The notes beneath the pieces were generated by a model. That model ran no database searches. It was not told where the DNA came from and saw only the letters and a list, made by a program, of their open reading frames with translations. This document shows positions 1 through 7,878 of a DNA stretch of 64,000 bases, one piece after another (position 1 is the first letter of the stretch; every line of letters starts with the position of its first letter). The translations under genes were made by a program, and so were the position numbers. The DNA is taken from positions 62,001 through 126,000 of the forward strand of contig CAZXOK010000006.1 of NCBI GenBank assembly GCA_964642175.1. Reading direction: 5' to 3'. This DNA comes from JANQGG01 sp964642175 (lineage in GTDB: Bacteria; Bacteroidota; Chlorobiia; Chlorobiales; Chloroherpetonaceae).

Positions 1-766
1 CCAAAGGTATCACGGCTTCATAATTTGGATAGCTTTCCGAAATGAGGCTGGCAACCAGCATGGTTTCATTGGTTTCAAAACATATGCGTTGATTTTCGGT
101 ATCAACCGATACCTGAACATCTTCTTCAGTAATAAGTTTATCTACAATATTCAGGACACGTGATGGAATAATAATTTTTTCTGTTTTCTCCGAACCGGTA
201 TCCTGAGGATGGGCAATTTTTACCAGTCTATGGCCATCCGTGGCTACAAACCTGACCGTTCCTGGCTCAATTTCAACCAAAACACCAGTCATAGAGAGTC
301 TCATGGAGTCTTTGCTTGTAGCAAATAAAGTTTTGTTGATTAAATCCTTAAAGAGCAAGCCGCCAAGACTGAAAGCTATGGCATAGTTAAGTTTCTCTTT
401 TTGACGTTCATCCAAGGCCTTTCGGGCGGAGATCATGTATTTACCACGATCTGTTTTAATGGTAAGGCTATAGTCTTTATCCGAATCCTTTTTATCTATC
501 TGAAATTCTGCTTCGGTATCGTAGAGGCTTTTTAAGGTATCCTGAATCTTTTTGGCATGAACCGATACAGCACCCACATCTTTAGAACTGATTTTGGCTT
601 GTGTAGACATCTCTACATCTCCATCTGTAGAAAACAAATACAGTTTTTCGTAATCCAGTTTTAAGGCTACGTTTTCGTATCTGGGATCAGCTGCTTTAAC
701 AGGTAAGGCTAAAGTAACTTTACTAACAGCTTCAGATAAATCTTTGATATGAGAAGTAAAGATCAT
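1..766 (-). CDS. dnaN: DNA polymerase III sliding clamp, beta subunit (3' part cut by window edge)
   Basis: The minus strand is open from an ATG at 766 to the window edge, giving about 255 residues that start MIFTSHIKDL. The product is the beta clamp, the homodimeric ring that tethers DNA polymerase to the template. The fold's typical stretches are readable: an SxKD segment followed by domain I, then TGVLVEIEPG and FVATDGHRL around residues 175-190, which is the characteristic clamp signature. The last third (domain III, with the partner-binding cleft) lies outside the window. It follows dnaA on the same strand after a 344-base gap, the classic dnaA-dnaN order. Identification is secure; only the end is missing. 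Confidence 0.95.
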   Translation of the reverse strand, partial: MIFTSHIKDLSEAVSKVTLALPVKAADPRYENVALKLDYEKLYLFSTDGDVEMSTQAKISSKDVGAVSVHAKKIQDTLKSLYDTEAEFQIDKKDSDKDYSLTIKTDRGKYMISARKALDERQKEKLNYAIAFSLGGLLFKDLINKTLFATSKDSMRLSMTGVLVEIEPGTVRFVATDGHRLVKIAHPQDTGSEKTEKIIIPSRVLNIVDKLITEEDVQVSVDTENQRICFETNETMLVASLISESYPNYEAVIPL

Positions 767-905
767 TCTACGTATTATTGTTTTTTAATTTTAGAATATG
801 TTGAGTTTACTATTGAACACGTGGATATCGGGATAACTCTGTTTACAACCTGCTTAAGTATAAATGTTTTAATAGCTTAAATGTATATGCAAAATCCACT
901 TTCAG

Positions 906-914
906 TGTGGATAT
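906..914 (-). promoter_or_regulatory. DnaA box, one mismatch
   Basis: The plus strand reads TGTGGATAT, i.e. ATATCCACA on the minus strand, one base from the consensus TTATCCACA. It lies between dnaA and dnaN, where DnaA sites are expected. Confidence 0.4.
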
Positions 915-1040
915 AGTGTTAATCACAGTATGAATTACTCACAGGATTTTTAATTGCGTATCAATTTACATTTTTAACCACACTTCATCAACAAATCAAT
1001 CAACGTATTTAAATAGGTTTAACCACGTCTTTTCAACTGG

Positions 1041-1049
1041 TTATCCACG
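1041..1049 (+). promoter_or_regulatory. DnaA box, one mismatch
   Basis: TTATCCACG differs from the consensus TTATCCACA only at the last base. It sits 62 bases beyond the dnaA stop codon in the dnaA-dnaN gap. Confidence 0.5.
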
Positions 1050-1110
1050 CGCAATTTTAAGTAAAGTATCCTGGTTGTGGTTGTAAGCCAATGTGTTGGT
1101 CTGTTATATA

Positions 1111-2532
1111 TCAGATGGTTTGAAGCTCAATTTTCTTTCTGATGTCCTGGATGGAAGAGTTGAGTTCAAAGTTAGAGCCAATTTCTTTTCCGATAGTGTT
1201 GCATGCATGAATAACCGTAGAGTGATCTCGGCCACCAAAATACAAACCGATGGTTTTAAATGAGGAGGCGGTAAGTTCTTTGGCCAGAAACATAGCCACC
1301 TGGCGGGATAACGCAATTTCTTTTTTCCTGGATTTCCCCTTCATCTGGTTGGTTGAAATATTGAAGAACTCACAGACGGCTTTTTCCACGGTATCTATTG
1401 TGATAACCTGGGAGCGTTCTCTGATCAGATCCTTCAGGACAATTTTGGTCAGGCTAAGATCGATATCTTTATTATATAACGAGGATGTAGCCAGAAGCTT
1501 CACCATACAGCCTTCAAGTTCACGAATATTATGCTTGACATGGGTTGCGATGAATTCGATAACCGGTTCCGGGAAATTTGAGCCGTTATCGGCCAGTTTA
1601 CGCTGCAAAATGGCACGACGGGTTTCGTAATCGGGCTGTTGCAAATCGGCCGAAAGTCCCCATTGGAAACGAGAGAGCAGTCTTTCTTCCAGTCCTTTGA
1701 GTTCTTTAATGGGCCTGTCGCTGGTGAGCACAATTTGTTTGTTGGTTTGATGCAGGGCATTGAAGATATGGAAAATTTCTTCCTGGGTTTTTTCTTTGCC
1801 TTCAAAAAACTGGATATCATCAATAATAAGCAGCTCCACATTTCGATAGAAGGCTGAAAAATCCTGAATCCGGCCATTTTGGATGGCATTGACAAATTCA
1901 ATGGCAAATTTTTCACTCGATACATACAGCACCATATCGGTACGCTTATGAGTTCTGGCATAGTTACCGATCGCCTGAACCAGGTGAGTTTTCCCTAAAC
2001 CCACACCCCCATAAACCACAAGCGGATTAAAGGACGTTTTACCGGGCGACTCAGCTATCGACTTGGCTGCAGCCAGGGCCAGTGCATTACAATCACCCTG
2101 GATAAAGTTATCGAATTGGTACTTAGGATTCAGAAAACTCTCGAATTTATGAGCATGAGTTTTAAAATGTGAATTCTGCTGTTGAATCTTGGTTTCATTG
2201 GCCAATACCTTTTCGGGTGGCGGCATCTGGGTATTTTGTTGAGGCAGTTCAACCGTAACAGGCTGATAGGGAGATTTTTGAACCACAACCGAATAGGTTA
2301 TAAAGGCTTTTTCGCCAATAACCTCAACGATGGTTCGTTTTAAAAGTGCGTAATAATTTTCTTCAATCCACTCATAAAAGAATTGGCTGGGGACCTGTAT
2401 GGTCAGCTCATCATCTACAAGTGAAAGTGGTTTAATGGGTTTGAACCAGGTAATAAAACTCTGAGCAGGGATTTTTAACTTGATCTTCTCTAAACAGCGA
2501 TTCCATATGTCGTCCAGGGCTTCTTTTGTCAT
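1111..2532 (-). CDS. dnaA: Chromosomal replication initiator protein DnaA
   Basis: The protein has 473 residues, the normal DnaA length. It binds DnaA boxes at the origin, melts the AT-rich DNA and loads the helicase. Domain I is at residues 1-80 (IWNRCLEKIK, then SFITWF). A Pro/Gln-rich linker spans about 85-125. The AAA+ ATPase has Walker A GGVGLGKTH at about 175-183 and Walker B LLIIDDIQF at about 234-242. The C-terminal helix-turn-helix carries the DnaA signature GGRDHSTVIHA at about 430-440. It is transcribed away from the rpmH-oriC side and toward dnaN. The ATG at 2532 starts at the expected conserved N-terminus. Confidence 0.97.
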   Translation of the reverse strand: MTKEALDDIWNRCLEKIKLKIPAQSFITWFKPIKPLSLVDDELTIQVPSQFFYEWIEENYYALLKRTIVEVIGEKAFITYSVVVQKSPYQPVTVELPQQNTQMPPPEKVLANETKIQQQNSHFKTHAHKFESFLNPKYQFDNFIQGDCNALALAAAKSIAESPGKTSFNPLVVYGGVGLGKTHLVQAIGNYARTHKRTDMVLYVSSEKFAIEFVNAIQNGRIQDFSAFYRNVELLIIDDIQFFEGKEKTQEEIFHIFNALHQTNKQIVLTSDRPIKELKGLEERLLSRFQWGLSADLQQPDYETRRAILQRKLADNGSNFPEPVIEFIATHVKHNIRELEGCMVKLLATSSLYNKDIDLSLTKIVLKDLIRERSQVITIDTVEKAVCEFFNISTNQMKGKSRKKEIALSRQVAMFLAKELTASSFKTIGLYFGGRDHSTVIHACNTIGKEIGSNFELNSSIQDIRKKIELQTI

Positions 2533-2664
2533 GGTGAGCAGCCTCTTTGTTAAACTTAATAATTATTTAAATGACTAATTTATCAACATTAAAGAATTTT
2601 AAAATCCCTATTAGCTCACAAACTAAGTTTTAAGAAAAAAAATATAATTGATGATAATCACAAG

Positions 2665-2673
2665 TTATCCACA
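2665..2673 (+). promoter_or_regulatory. DnaA box, perfect consensus
   Basis: TTATCCACA matches the DnaA consensus exactly. It sits just beside the AT-richest part of the dnaA-rpmH spacer, and its flanks (ACAAG before, T after) are identical to those of the box at 2807. Confidence 0.8.
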
Positions 2674-2806
2674 TATGAGGATAACATATAAGTGGTTATT
2701 ATTAAACAGTTTATGTTGTTTATTTCACGTTTTTGCAGATGTGTTGTGTTTTTACAGGGCTGTAAAATACCTAACTTTAATTAAGTTAATTAAAGTTTTT
2801 AACAAG

Positions 2807-2815
2807 TTATCCACA
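2807..2815 (+). promoter_or_regulatory. DnaA box, perfect consensus
   Basis: This is a second exact TTATCCACA, in the same orientation as the box at 2665 and 142 bases away. The flanking ACAAG and trailing T are shared with the first box. Confidence 0.8.
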
Positions 2816-2921
2816 TTTTATAAACACGAAGGTTCGTACAGGAATACCCTGATATTGCATCATTATTAGGGTTTGGGTACGCTGTGAAAACAGGATACTA
2901 AAAAGTTAGTAAGAAGCAAAC

Positions 2922-2952
2922 TTGTTTTTGAAAAAACGTTGTTATATCTTCA
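2922..2952 (+). promoter_or_regulatory. Possible rpmH promoter
   Basis: A TTG at 2922-2924 followed 20 bases later by TATCTTCA at 2945-2952 resembles the Bacteroidota pattern TTTG / TAnnTTTG. The second element matches only partly. It lies about 37 bases before the rpmH start. This is a motif guess only. Confidence 0.25.
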
Positions 2953-2988
2953 CCCTATTTTCCCATTAAATAAACTACGACGGTTAAG

Positions 2989-3147
2989 ATGAAAAGAACA
3001 TATCAGCCTCATCAGCGGAAAAGACGCAATAAGCATGGGTTCAGAGCACGTATGGCAACCAAGAACGGCCAAAGGGTACTTTCGGCGCGCCGTGCAAAAG
3101 GACGCCATAAGGTTTCAGTGAGTTCTGAGCTAAAACACAAGAAGTAG
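2989..3147 (+). CDS. rpmH: 50S ribosomal protein L34
   Basis: This is a 52-codon gene starting ATG at 2989 and ending TAG at 3145-3147. The product starts MKRTYQPHQRKRRNKHGF, with RMATKNGQ and LSARRAKGRH further on. This is the unmistakable L34 pattern: very basic and the usual length of 45-52 residues. L34 is a large-subunit ribosomal protein. It is the first gene of the plus-strand set leading away from oriC and is followed by rnpA after 39 bases, the usual pairing. Confidence 0.97.
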   Translation: MKRTYQPHQRKRRNKHGFRARMATKNGQRVLSARRAKGRHKVSVSSELKHKK

Positions 3148-3186
3148 AATCTTGATGAACGGCTCTGAAGCCTGAACGTCAGTCCC

Positions 3187-3636
3187 GTGTATTCAAATCT
3201 TACACAAGGAGGATCTCACTCAAAACACACGCTGCGTAAATACGAAATCCTGAGATCAAAACTTCTGATCAACCAGGTGTTTCAATCAACGGAATGGGTG
3301 AGATCGTCATGTATCAATGCAAAGTACTCATGGGTAGAAACAGAGCGTGCTCACAAATATCTGCCAAAAGTACTTTTTACTGTAAGTAAGAAGTATCTCA
3401 AAAAAGCATCAGAGCGGAATTTTGTTAAGCGACGGATGAAAGAGGCATACCGATTGAATAAACATCACTTAAGCCGGTGTTTAGAAGAGCAAGAGACAAA
3501 TAGTAAAACGTTGCTCATAGCTTTCATCTTTCAGAAGTCAGCAAAGCAAACTCTGGCTGAGCAGAATTATGAACAATGTATGATTACCTGTATAAATAAA
3601 ATCAGCAAGTCGATTCAACACCAAGAAAAGAAGTAA
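3187..3636 (+). CDS. rnpA: Ribonuclease P protein component
   Basis: This 149-residue basic protein pairs with the RNase P RNA to mature the 5' ends of tRNAs. The family signature is present as RNFVKRRMKEAYR at about residues 78-90, preceded by the beta-strand segment VLFTVSKKYLKKA. The best in-frame start is a GTG at 3187; the N-terminus is slightly long compared with the family's usual 110-130 residues, so a later start is possible. It lies between rpmH and yidD, as in most bacteria. The sequence outside the signature is divergent, as is common for this family. Confidence 0.9.
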   Translation: MYSNLTQGGSHSKHTLRKYEILRSKLLINQVFQSTEWVRSSCINAKYSWVETERAHKYLPKVLFTVSKKYLKKASERNFVKRRMKEAYRLNKHHLSRCLEEQETNSKTLLIAFIFQKSAKQTLAEQNYEQCMITCINKISKSIQHQEKK

Positions 3637-3643
3637 CGAGCAT

Positions 3644-3880
3644 ATGTCGATGTTTTGGACCATTGTCAATAGCATACCCATCTTTTTCATACATGTTTAT
3701 AGAAAACTGATCTCTCCACTTTTTCCGCCATCCTGTCGTTTTACCCCAACGTGTTCAGCTTATGCGCTTGAAGCATTTAAAACGCATAACTTTTTTTATG
3801 CTCTTTGGTTATCGGTATGGCGAGTCTTACGTTGTAATCCGTTTGTAAAGGGCGGCTATGATCCGGTACCAAAACCATAA
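3644..3880 (+). CDS. yidD: Membrane protein insertion efficiency factor YidD
   Basis: YidD is a 78-residue membrane-associated protein that helps YidC-dependent insertion. The family core is visible: YRKLISPLFPPSCRFTPTCS followed by a conserved YALEAFKTHN stretch, and near the end RCNPFVKGGYDPVP. The conserved cysteines of the PSCRFTPTCS motif and of RCNPF are all kept. It starts 8 bases after the rnpA stop and is followed 34 bases later by yidC, so the genes are probably cotranscribed. The ATG at 3644 gives the usual N-terminal amphipathic helix. Confidence 0.95.
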   Translation: MSMFWTIVNSIPIFFIHVYRKLISPLFPPSCRFTPTCSAYALEAFKTHNFFYALWLSVWRVLRCNPFVKGGYDPVPKP

Positions 3881-3914
3881 TACTCAGTAAAAAAGCCATT
3901 AACTAAAATATCTG

Positions 3915-5675
3915 ATGGACAGAAATTCATTTATAGGATTCATATTAATTGCCGTTGTCATGATCGTTTGGTTCCAGATGATGACATCTTCAGACAAGCC
4001 GGTACAAACACCCGAAGAGCAGCGACTGGAAACCATGGCCGATGCTTTGGTACAGGATACCTCACTTCAGAACGACTCCCTGGCCCAGGTTTATAAAAGT
4101 TCTAAGCTTGGGGAACTGAGCGAGTTCTCGGAAGGTGAAGAAAAAAACATCACCATTGAAACCGACCTATACAAAATTGTTTTATCAAACAAAGGGGCTA
4201 CCATTAAATCCTTTGTACAAAAAGACTATTTCGATCATACTATTGAACCGTTTGATCTGATCACCAATGAAAAAGGTGCCCTCTCTTTGCTCTTCGCCAC
4301 ACGAGATGGTAAGGTGATCAACACTCTTGATGTTTTCTTTTCTGCGAAAGTCCAGGAAAGCGCATACAAAATTACAGGCGAGCAAAAGCTGAAAATCCCG
4401 TTTAAGCTGATCAAAGAGGATGGCAAGCGGATTGAAGTGATCTACACATTTTCGGGAAATTCATATGAATTTGGTTACGAAACCAACTTAAGCGGGTTTG
4501 GTGAGTATGTATCCGGTAACGAATACCAGGTGGTTTGGACAGGTGGTCTGGCCAATGCGGAAAAAAATATAGAAGACGAAGCTCAAAGCAGTTCTGCTGA
4601 TGTATATCTGGGTGGAAGTATGCTTAAGGTGGATGCCAGCAGTACCGACGAGTTATTTAAAGAGCAGCCTTCAGGCGATGCTCGCTGGATAGCGGTAAGA
4701 AATAAATACTTTGTGGCTTCAATTATTGCCAAGGATGAAACAGAAGGGGCTTACATAGAAGGGCGGCGCAATTCCGATGAGCCAACAGAGGTCTTTGAAG
4801 ATTATACCGCAGCATTAAAACTGAAAATGCCGTTTAACCAATACACGGTTAATAATCGATTTAGCCTCTATATTGGCCCTTTAAAATATAACAGCCTGAA
4901 AGCCACCAATTCAGACCTGGAAAAAGTTATTGATTTCGGCTGGGAGTGGCTAACACGTCCATTTGCCGAATACCTGATCCTGCCCATTTTCAATGTGATG
5001 GATAACCACATTGCCAATTATGGTCTTATCATTATCCTATTTGCGCTGATCATCAAGATCATCACTTATCCGTTGACAATGGCCTCTACAAAATCCATGA
5101 AACATATGGCTGAACTTCAGCCTCAGCTGAAGGCTATCCAGGAAAAATACAAGGACAATCCACAGAAGTTGCAGGCCGAAATCGGCAATATTTATAAGGA
5201 AGCCGGGGTGAATCCACTCAGCGGTTGTTTACCCACGCTGATACAGATGCCGCTGCTTTTTGCAATGTTCTATGTGTTCAGGTCCTCCATCGAGTTACGC
5301 CAGCATGGCTTCCTGTGGATTAACGACCTGTCGGTACCCGACTCAATTTTAGATCTGCCATTTAACATTCCGCTTTATGGCGATCATATTTCCATTATCC
5401 CGATCCTTATGGCAGTTGCGGTATATGGGCAGCAAAAGCTAACACCGACTACACAGTCCAACGAGCAAATGAAGTTTTTGCTTTACCTGTTTCCGGCCAT
5501 GATGCTCTTGTTTTTCAATAATCTCCCATCAGGATTAGGGTTGTACTACCTGTTTTTCAATATCTTTAGCATTGCCCAGCAATTTTATATAAATCAAACC
5601 ACCGAAAAAAAACCGGTGGTCATGAAACAGACATCAAAACCCAAACCCAAGCCAAGGTCTAAAAAACGTAAGTAA
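3915..5675 (+). CDS. yidC: Membrane protein insertase YidC
   Basis: YidC inserts and folds inner-membrane proteins alone or with SecYEG. The 586 residues match the long Gram-negative form. An N-terminal transmembrane segment lies at about 5-23 (FIGFILIAVVMIVWF), then a large periplasmic beta domain to about residue 330. The conserved Oxa1-type core begins at WLTRPFAEYLILPIFN, with SMKHMAELQPQLKAIQEKY as the cytoplasmic hairpin and NPLSGCLPTLIQMPLLFAMF as the next helix. The C-terminal tail is very basic (PKPKPRSKKRK), typical for ribosome contact. It is the last gene of the rpmH-rnpA-yidD-yidC set. Confidence 0.97.
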   Translation: MDRNSFIGFILIAVVMIVWFQMMTSSDKPVQTPEEQRLETMADALVQDTSLQNDSLAQVYKSSKLGELSEFSEGEEKNITIETDLYKIVLSNKGATIKSFVQKDYFDHTIEPFDLITNEKGALSLLFATRDGKVINTLDVFFSAKVQESAYKITGEQKLKIPFKLIKEDGKRIEVIYTFSGNSYEFGYETNLSGFGEYVSGNEYQVVWTGGLANAEKNIEDEAQSSSADVYLGGSMLKVDASSTDELFKEQPSGDARWIAVRNKYFVASIIAKDETEGAYIEGRRNSDEPTEVFEDYTAALKLKMPFNQYTVNNRFSLYIGPLKYNSLKATNSDLEKVIDFGWEWLTRPFAEYLILPIFNVMDNHIANYGLIIILFALIIKIITYPLTMASTKSMKHMAELQPQLKAIQEKYKDNPQKLQAEIGNIYKEAGVNPLSGCLPTLIQMPLLFAMFYVFRSSIELRQHGFLWINDLSVPDSILDLPFNIPLYGDHISIIPILMAVAVYGQQKLTPTTQSNEQMKFLLYLFPAMMLLFFNNLPSGLGLYYLFFNIFSIAQQFYINQTTEKKPVVMKQTSKPKPKPRSKKRK

Positions 5676-5721
5676 TACGAAACGGTTTTAGGCCGAAACC
5701 CATTACTAAACCATTCTTATT

Positions 5722-6348
5722 ATGGTTGAGCAACTCATCGAGTTTGATATCTGGCTGTTCCGACTGGGAAATGAATCGTTGGCCAGCCCGTTTATGGATT
5801 GGTTTATGGTATTTCTGACCAAGTTTAAACAATCATGGCCAATAGCTGCCTTTTCGGCAGCTTTTGTTTTATACAGACGAAAATGGGATGGTTTGATAAT
5901 CATTTTCTTATGCGGACTTGCCATCGGGATTGCAGACCAGACAGCTTCGGGATTCTTTAAACCCCTGGTTGAGCGCGTCAGGCCCTGCCATGCCATGGAA
6001 GATGTGCGGCTGATCATACGTCAAGTTCGCTCATTCTCCTTTGCCTCTTCACATGCAGCCAATACCGCAGCCGTTGCGACGGTGGTGTGGTTGTTTTTTT
6101 ACAGGGCTAAATCTATTGATCGGGCATTTGCGATTTTTCTTGCTGTCTACGCCCCATTGGTAGCTTACTCCAGGGTATATGTCGGTGTTCATTATCCCAG
6201 TGATATTTTGGCAGGTATGTTGATTGGTATTTTAAGTGGTGGACTGGTATATTTGATCTACAGTTACATCTTCAAAAATTATGTTCAGCCCTATTCTCTT
6301 AGTAAATCCGGGAATAAACCAGTAGAAAAATCCAGATTAGATTGGTAA
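5722..6348 (+). CDS. PAP2-family membrane phosphatase
   Basis: This is a 208-residue multi-pass membrane protein of the PAP2 family, which dephosphorylates lipid phosphates such as undecaprenyl pyrophosphate or phosphatidic acid. All three catalytic motifs are present: K80 with R87-P88 (KPLVERVRP), S110-H111 (FASSHAAN) and S150-R151 followed by H158 and D161 (SRVYVGVHYPSD). About five hydrophobic segments surround them and the motif order is standard. It follows yidC by 46 bases and may share its transcript. The substrate cannot be told from sequence. A second PAP2 protein is encoded at 55449. Confidence 0.88.
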   Translation: MVEQLIEFDIWLFRLGNESLASPFMDWFMVFLTKFKQSWPIAAFSAAFVLYRRKWDGLIIIFLCGLAIGIADQTASGFFKPLVERVRPCHAMEDVRLIIRQVRSFSFASSHAANTAAVATVVWLFFYRAKSIDRAFAIFLAVYAPLVAYSRVYVGVHYPSDILAGMLIGILSGGLVYLIYSYIFKNYVQPYSLSKSGNKPVEKSRLDW

Positions 6349-6378
6349 GATAAGTGACAATAAGACCAATTGTACCAG

Positions 6379-6777
6379 ATGCCAGCGACTCACACAATAG
6401 ATCATGAATTAAAACTGCTTATTACGCATTGGGAAGGCGATGCTGTAGATATTGAGTTTAATGACAGTCTGCAGGCATACCAGAAAAACTACCAAAACCA
6501 CCCCGACTATTCTGAGTTTAACGAGCTGGTAGATTTTTCTAAAATTACCAGTATAAAGCTAACCATGGAGGGCTTAAAAAGAATGGGACAACTTGCAGCA
6601 ACTACAGATAATCAGAATTACCGCAGAAAGCTGGCTTTCATTGTCCGTTCAACCCGGGCTTATGGATTGCTGAATATTTACATCGCATTTCGTAGCAGAT
6701 CAAAACACGCTAACAAGGATATCAAGGCCTTTATAAATGAACGGGAAGCTTACGAATGGGTCAAGATCAGAAACTGA
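6379..6777 (+). CDS. Conserved hypothetical protein, possibly SpoIIAA/STAS-like
   Basis: This is a small soluble protein of 132 residues from the ATG at 6379; a TTG three codons earlier at 6370 is possible but less likely. There is no signal peptide or membrane segment. The alternation of strands and amphipathic helices, and an ending in NEREAYEWVKI, recall SpoIIAA-like (STAS/SEC14-type) proteins, which often end in an EAxxWL-like helix. No catalytic residues can be assigned. The stop is 9 bases from the end of a convergent DUF481 gene. The family assignment is tentative. Confidence 0.55.
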   Translation: MPATHTIDHELKLLITHWEGDAVDIEFNDSLQAYQKNYQNHPDYSEFNELVDFSKITSIKLTMEGLKRMGQLAATTDNQNYRRKLAFIVRSTRAYGLLNIYIAFRSRSKHANKDIKAFINEREAYEWVKIRN

Positions 6778-6786
6778 TTTTTGGGC

Positions 6787-7545
6787 TTAAAATGATATGG
6801 CAATCCCTATATTGGTTTCAGTATCTGTTAGCTTTACTTCATCGGCAGGTTTTGAATCAAAACGATATTTAAAAGACATCACCAACTCCAGCCAATCAGA
6901 TACAGCTGTTTTTAATATGGACTCATGTAATACGCGATAGTCTCCGAAATCTGTAAACATGGGTTGGGCATAAACAACCCCGGCATAGGTAATATCCGGC
7001 CTGATCTTATGAAACACAGAAATGTAATTGGTCCAGCGGCTTACTTGTAGCTGGTCGGGATGGATTGCGTTGGATGATAAATCATAATTTTCATGTTCAA
7101 ACATATAACCGGAACCAAAATTCATCTTGCTTCGCTTATTAAACTCATAAGAATAGCGCAAGCCAGATCCGACCAACTCACGGTTGAGGATTTTGATTTT
7201 CTGATCCAGATTAACCTGGGTAAATATTTCTGCACTCCAGCCACCACCAAGACTATAAATGGTTCTTAAATGGATCAATTGTTCATTAATTTCACGACTG
7301 CCATCAATCCATTCATATTCGTTATCAAAAATAACCAGCATCTCAGTCTTTTGCATTTTCCATGAGACCTGTCCGTACATTTCAATAACCAATTCATCGG
7401 TGTTACCTGTTTTAAATTCTCCACTAAGTTCAAGATCTGCCGATACGCCAGTATTTGAAGTCTGGTCGCGATATTTTTCCGTGTTAACCTGAGCGTTAGC
7501 GTCTACTACACAAAACAGGAGAATAAGGGTCAGAAGTAATTTCAT
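6787..7545 (-). CDS. DUF481-type outer-membrane beta-barrel protein
   Basis: The product is about 252 residues from the ATG at 7545, which directly precedes the signal peptide MKLLLTLILLFCVVDANAQ; an upstream ATG at 7563 adds only six residues. The mature part is a run of amphipathic strands ending in an aromatic residue (IGIAISF), as in outer-membrane barrels. The start SADLELSGEFKTGNTDELVIEMYG matches the DUF481 (YdiY-like) pattern, in which a GNT segment begins the barrel. The function of the family is unclear; some members are induced by salt or acid. It is convergent with the preceding small gene and has a long upstream spacer. Confidence 0.72.
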   Translation of the reverse strand: MKLLLTLILLFCVVDANAQVNTEKYRDQTSNTGVSADLELSGEFKTGNTDELVIEMYGQVSWKMQKTEMLVIFDNEYEWIDGSREINEQLIHLRTIYSLGGGWSAEIFTQVNLDQKIKILNRELVGSGLRYSYEFNKRSKMNFGSGYMFEHENYDLSSNAIHPDQLQVSRWTNYISVFHKIRPDITYAGVVYAQPMFTDFGDYRVLHESILKTAVSDWLELVMSFKYRFDSKPADEVKLTDTETNIGIAISF

Positions 7546-7878
7546 AAGATATAACGGGTACATAGGTCTTAAAAATTAAAACAGGTTTGGTATTGCTACT
7601 AAAATAGCATGAAAATTAAAAACATATTTCGGCTTGTTGAAGTCGGTGGGAATGTGCAAATTTAATTTAAATCACGATAACACCAAGTCTATTAGGCATG
7701 CTGGAGTCCTATTTGCCTTTTTTCAACTGTTACGCAAGTCTTTCTTTAAGAAGTGAGCTTCCTCAAAACCGTCTTTCTTGCAAAAAATGATCAAGGAGCA
7801 TGCTATCAGACCCGATAATCCACGCGGGCATCAGCCGGGAAATGAACAGGACAACATTAAAAAACCAGGAGTATAACA
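7546..7878. other. Intergenic region upstream of pta and the DUF481 gene
   Basis: These 333 bases lie between two divergent genes and must contain both promoters. No convincing coding frame is seen. A ribosome binding site (AGGAG, 7868-7872) sits seven bases before the pta ATG. A short repeat AGGCA...TGCCT followed by TTTTTT near 7700-7725 could form a weak hairpin in a pta leader, but support is poor. Confidence 0.4.

Larger units (their letters stand above)
767..1110. other. dnaA-dnaN intergenic region, probable second origin segment
   Basis: No gene is supported in these 344 bases. The region is AT-rich and contains two one-mismatch DnaA boxes (906-914 and 1041-1049) and a looser match near 820-828. 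It probably carries the dnaN promoter and DnaA-binding sites, as dnaA-dnaN spacers do in many bacteria. Confidence 0.5.
2533..2988. other. oriC: Origin of replication (oriC) between dnaA and rpmH
   Basis: This 456-base spacer separates divergent dnaA and rpmH. It is very AT-rich at about 2555-2660, a likely DNA unwinding element. It contains two perfect DnaA boxes, both inside the shared 15-mer ACAAGTTATCCACAT. The context rnpA-rpmH-oriC-dnaA-dnaN is the ancestral bacterial origin arrangement. A 73-codon open frame at 2648-2869 runs through the boxes and is not believed to be a gene. Functional proof is not available from sequence alone; GC skew over the whole chromosome would confirm it. Confidence 0.8.

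Noticed and set aside
2648..2869. 73-codon open frame in the origin spacer
   Set aside because: It runs through both perfect DnaA boxes and the AT-rich tract, resembles no protein, and such frames are common in AT-rich DNA.
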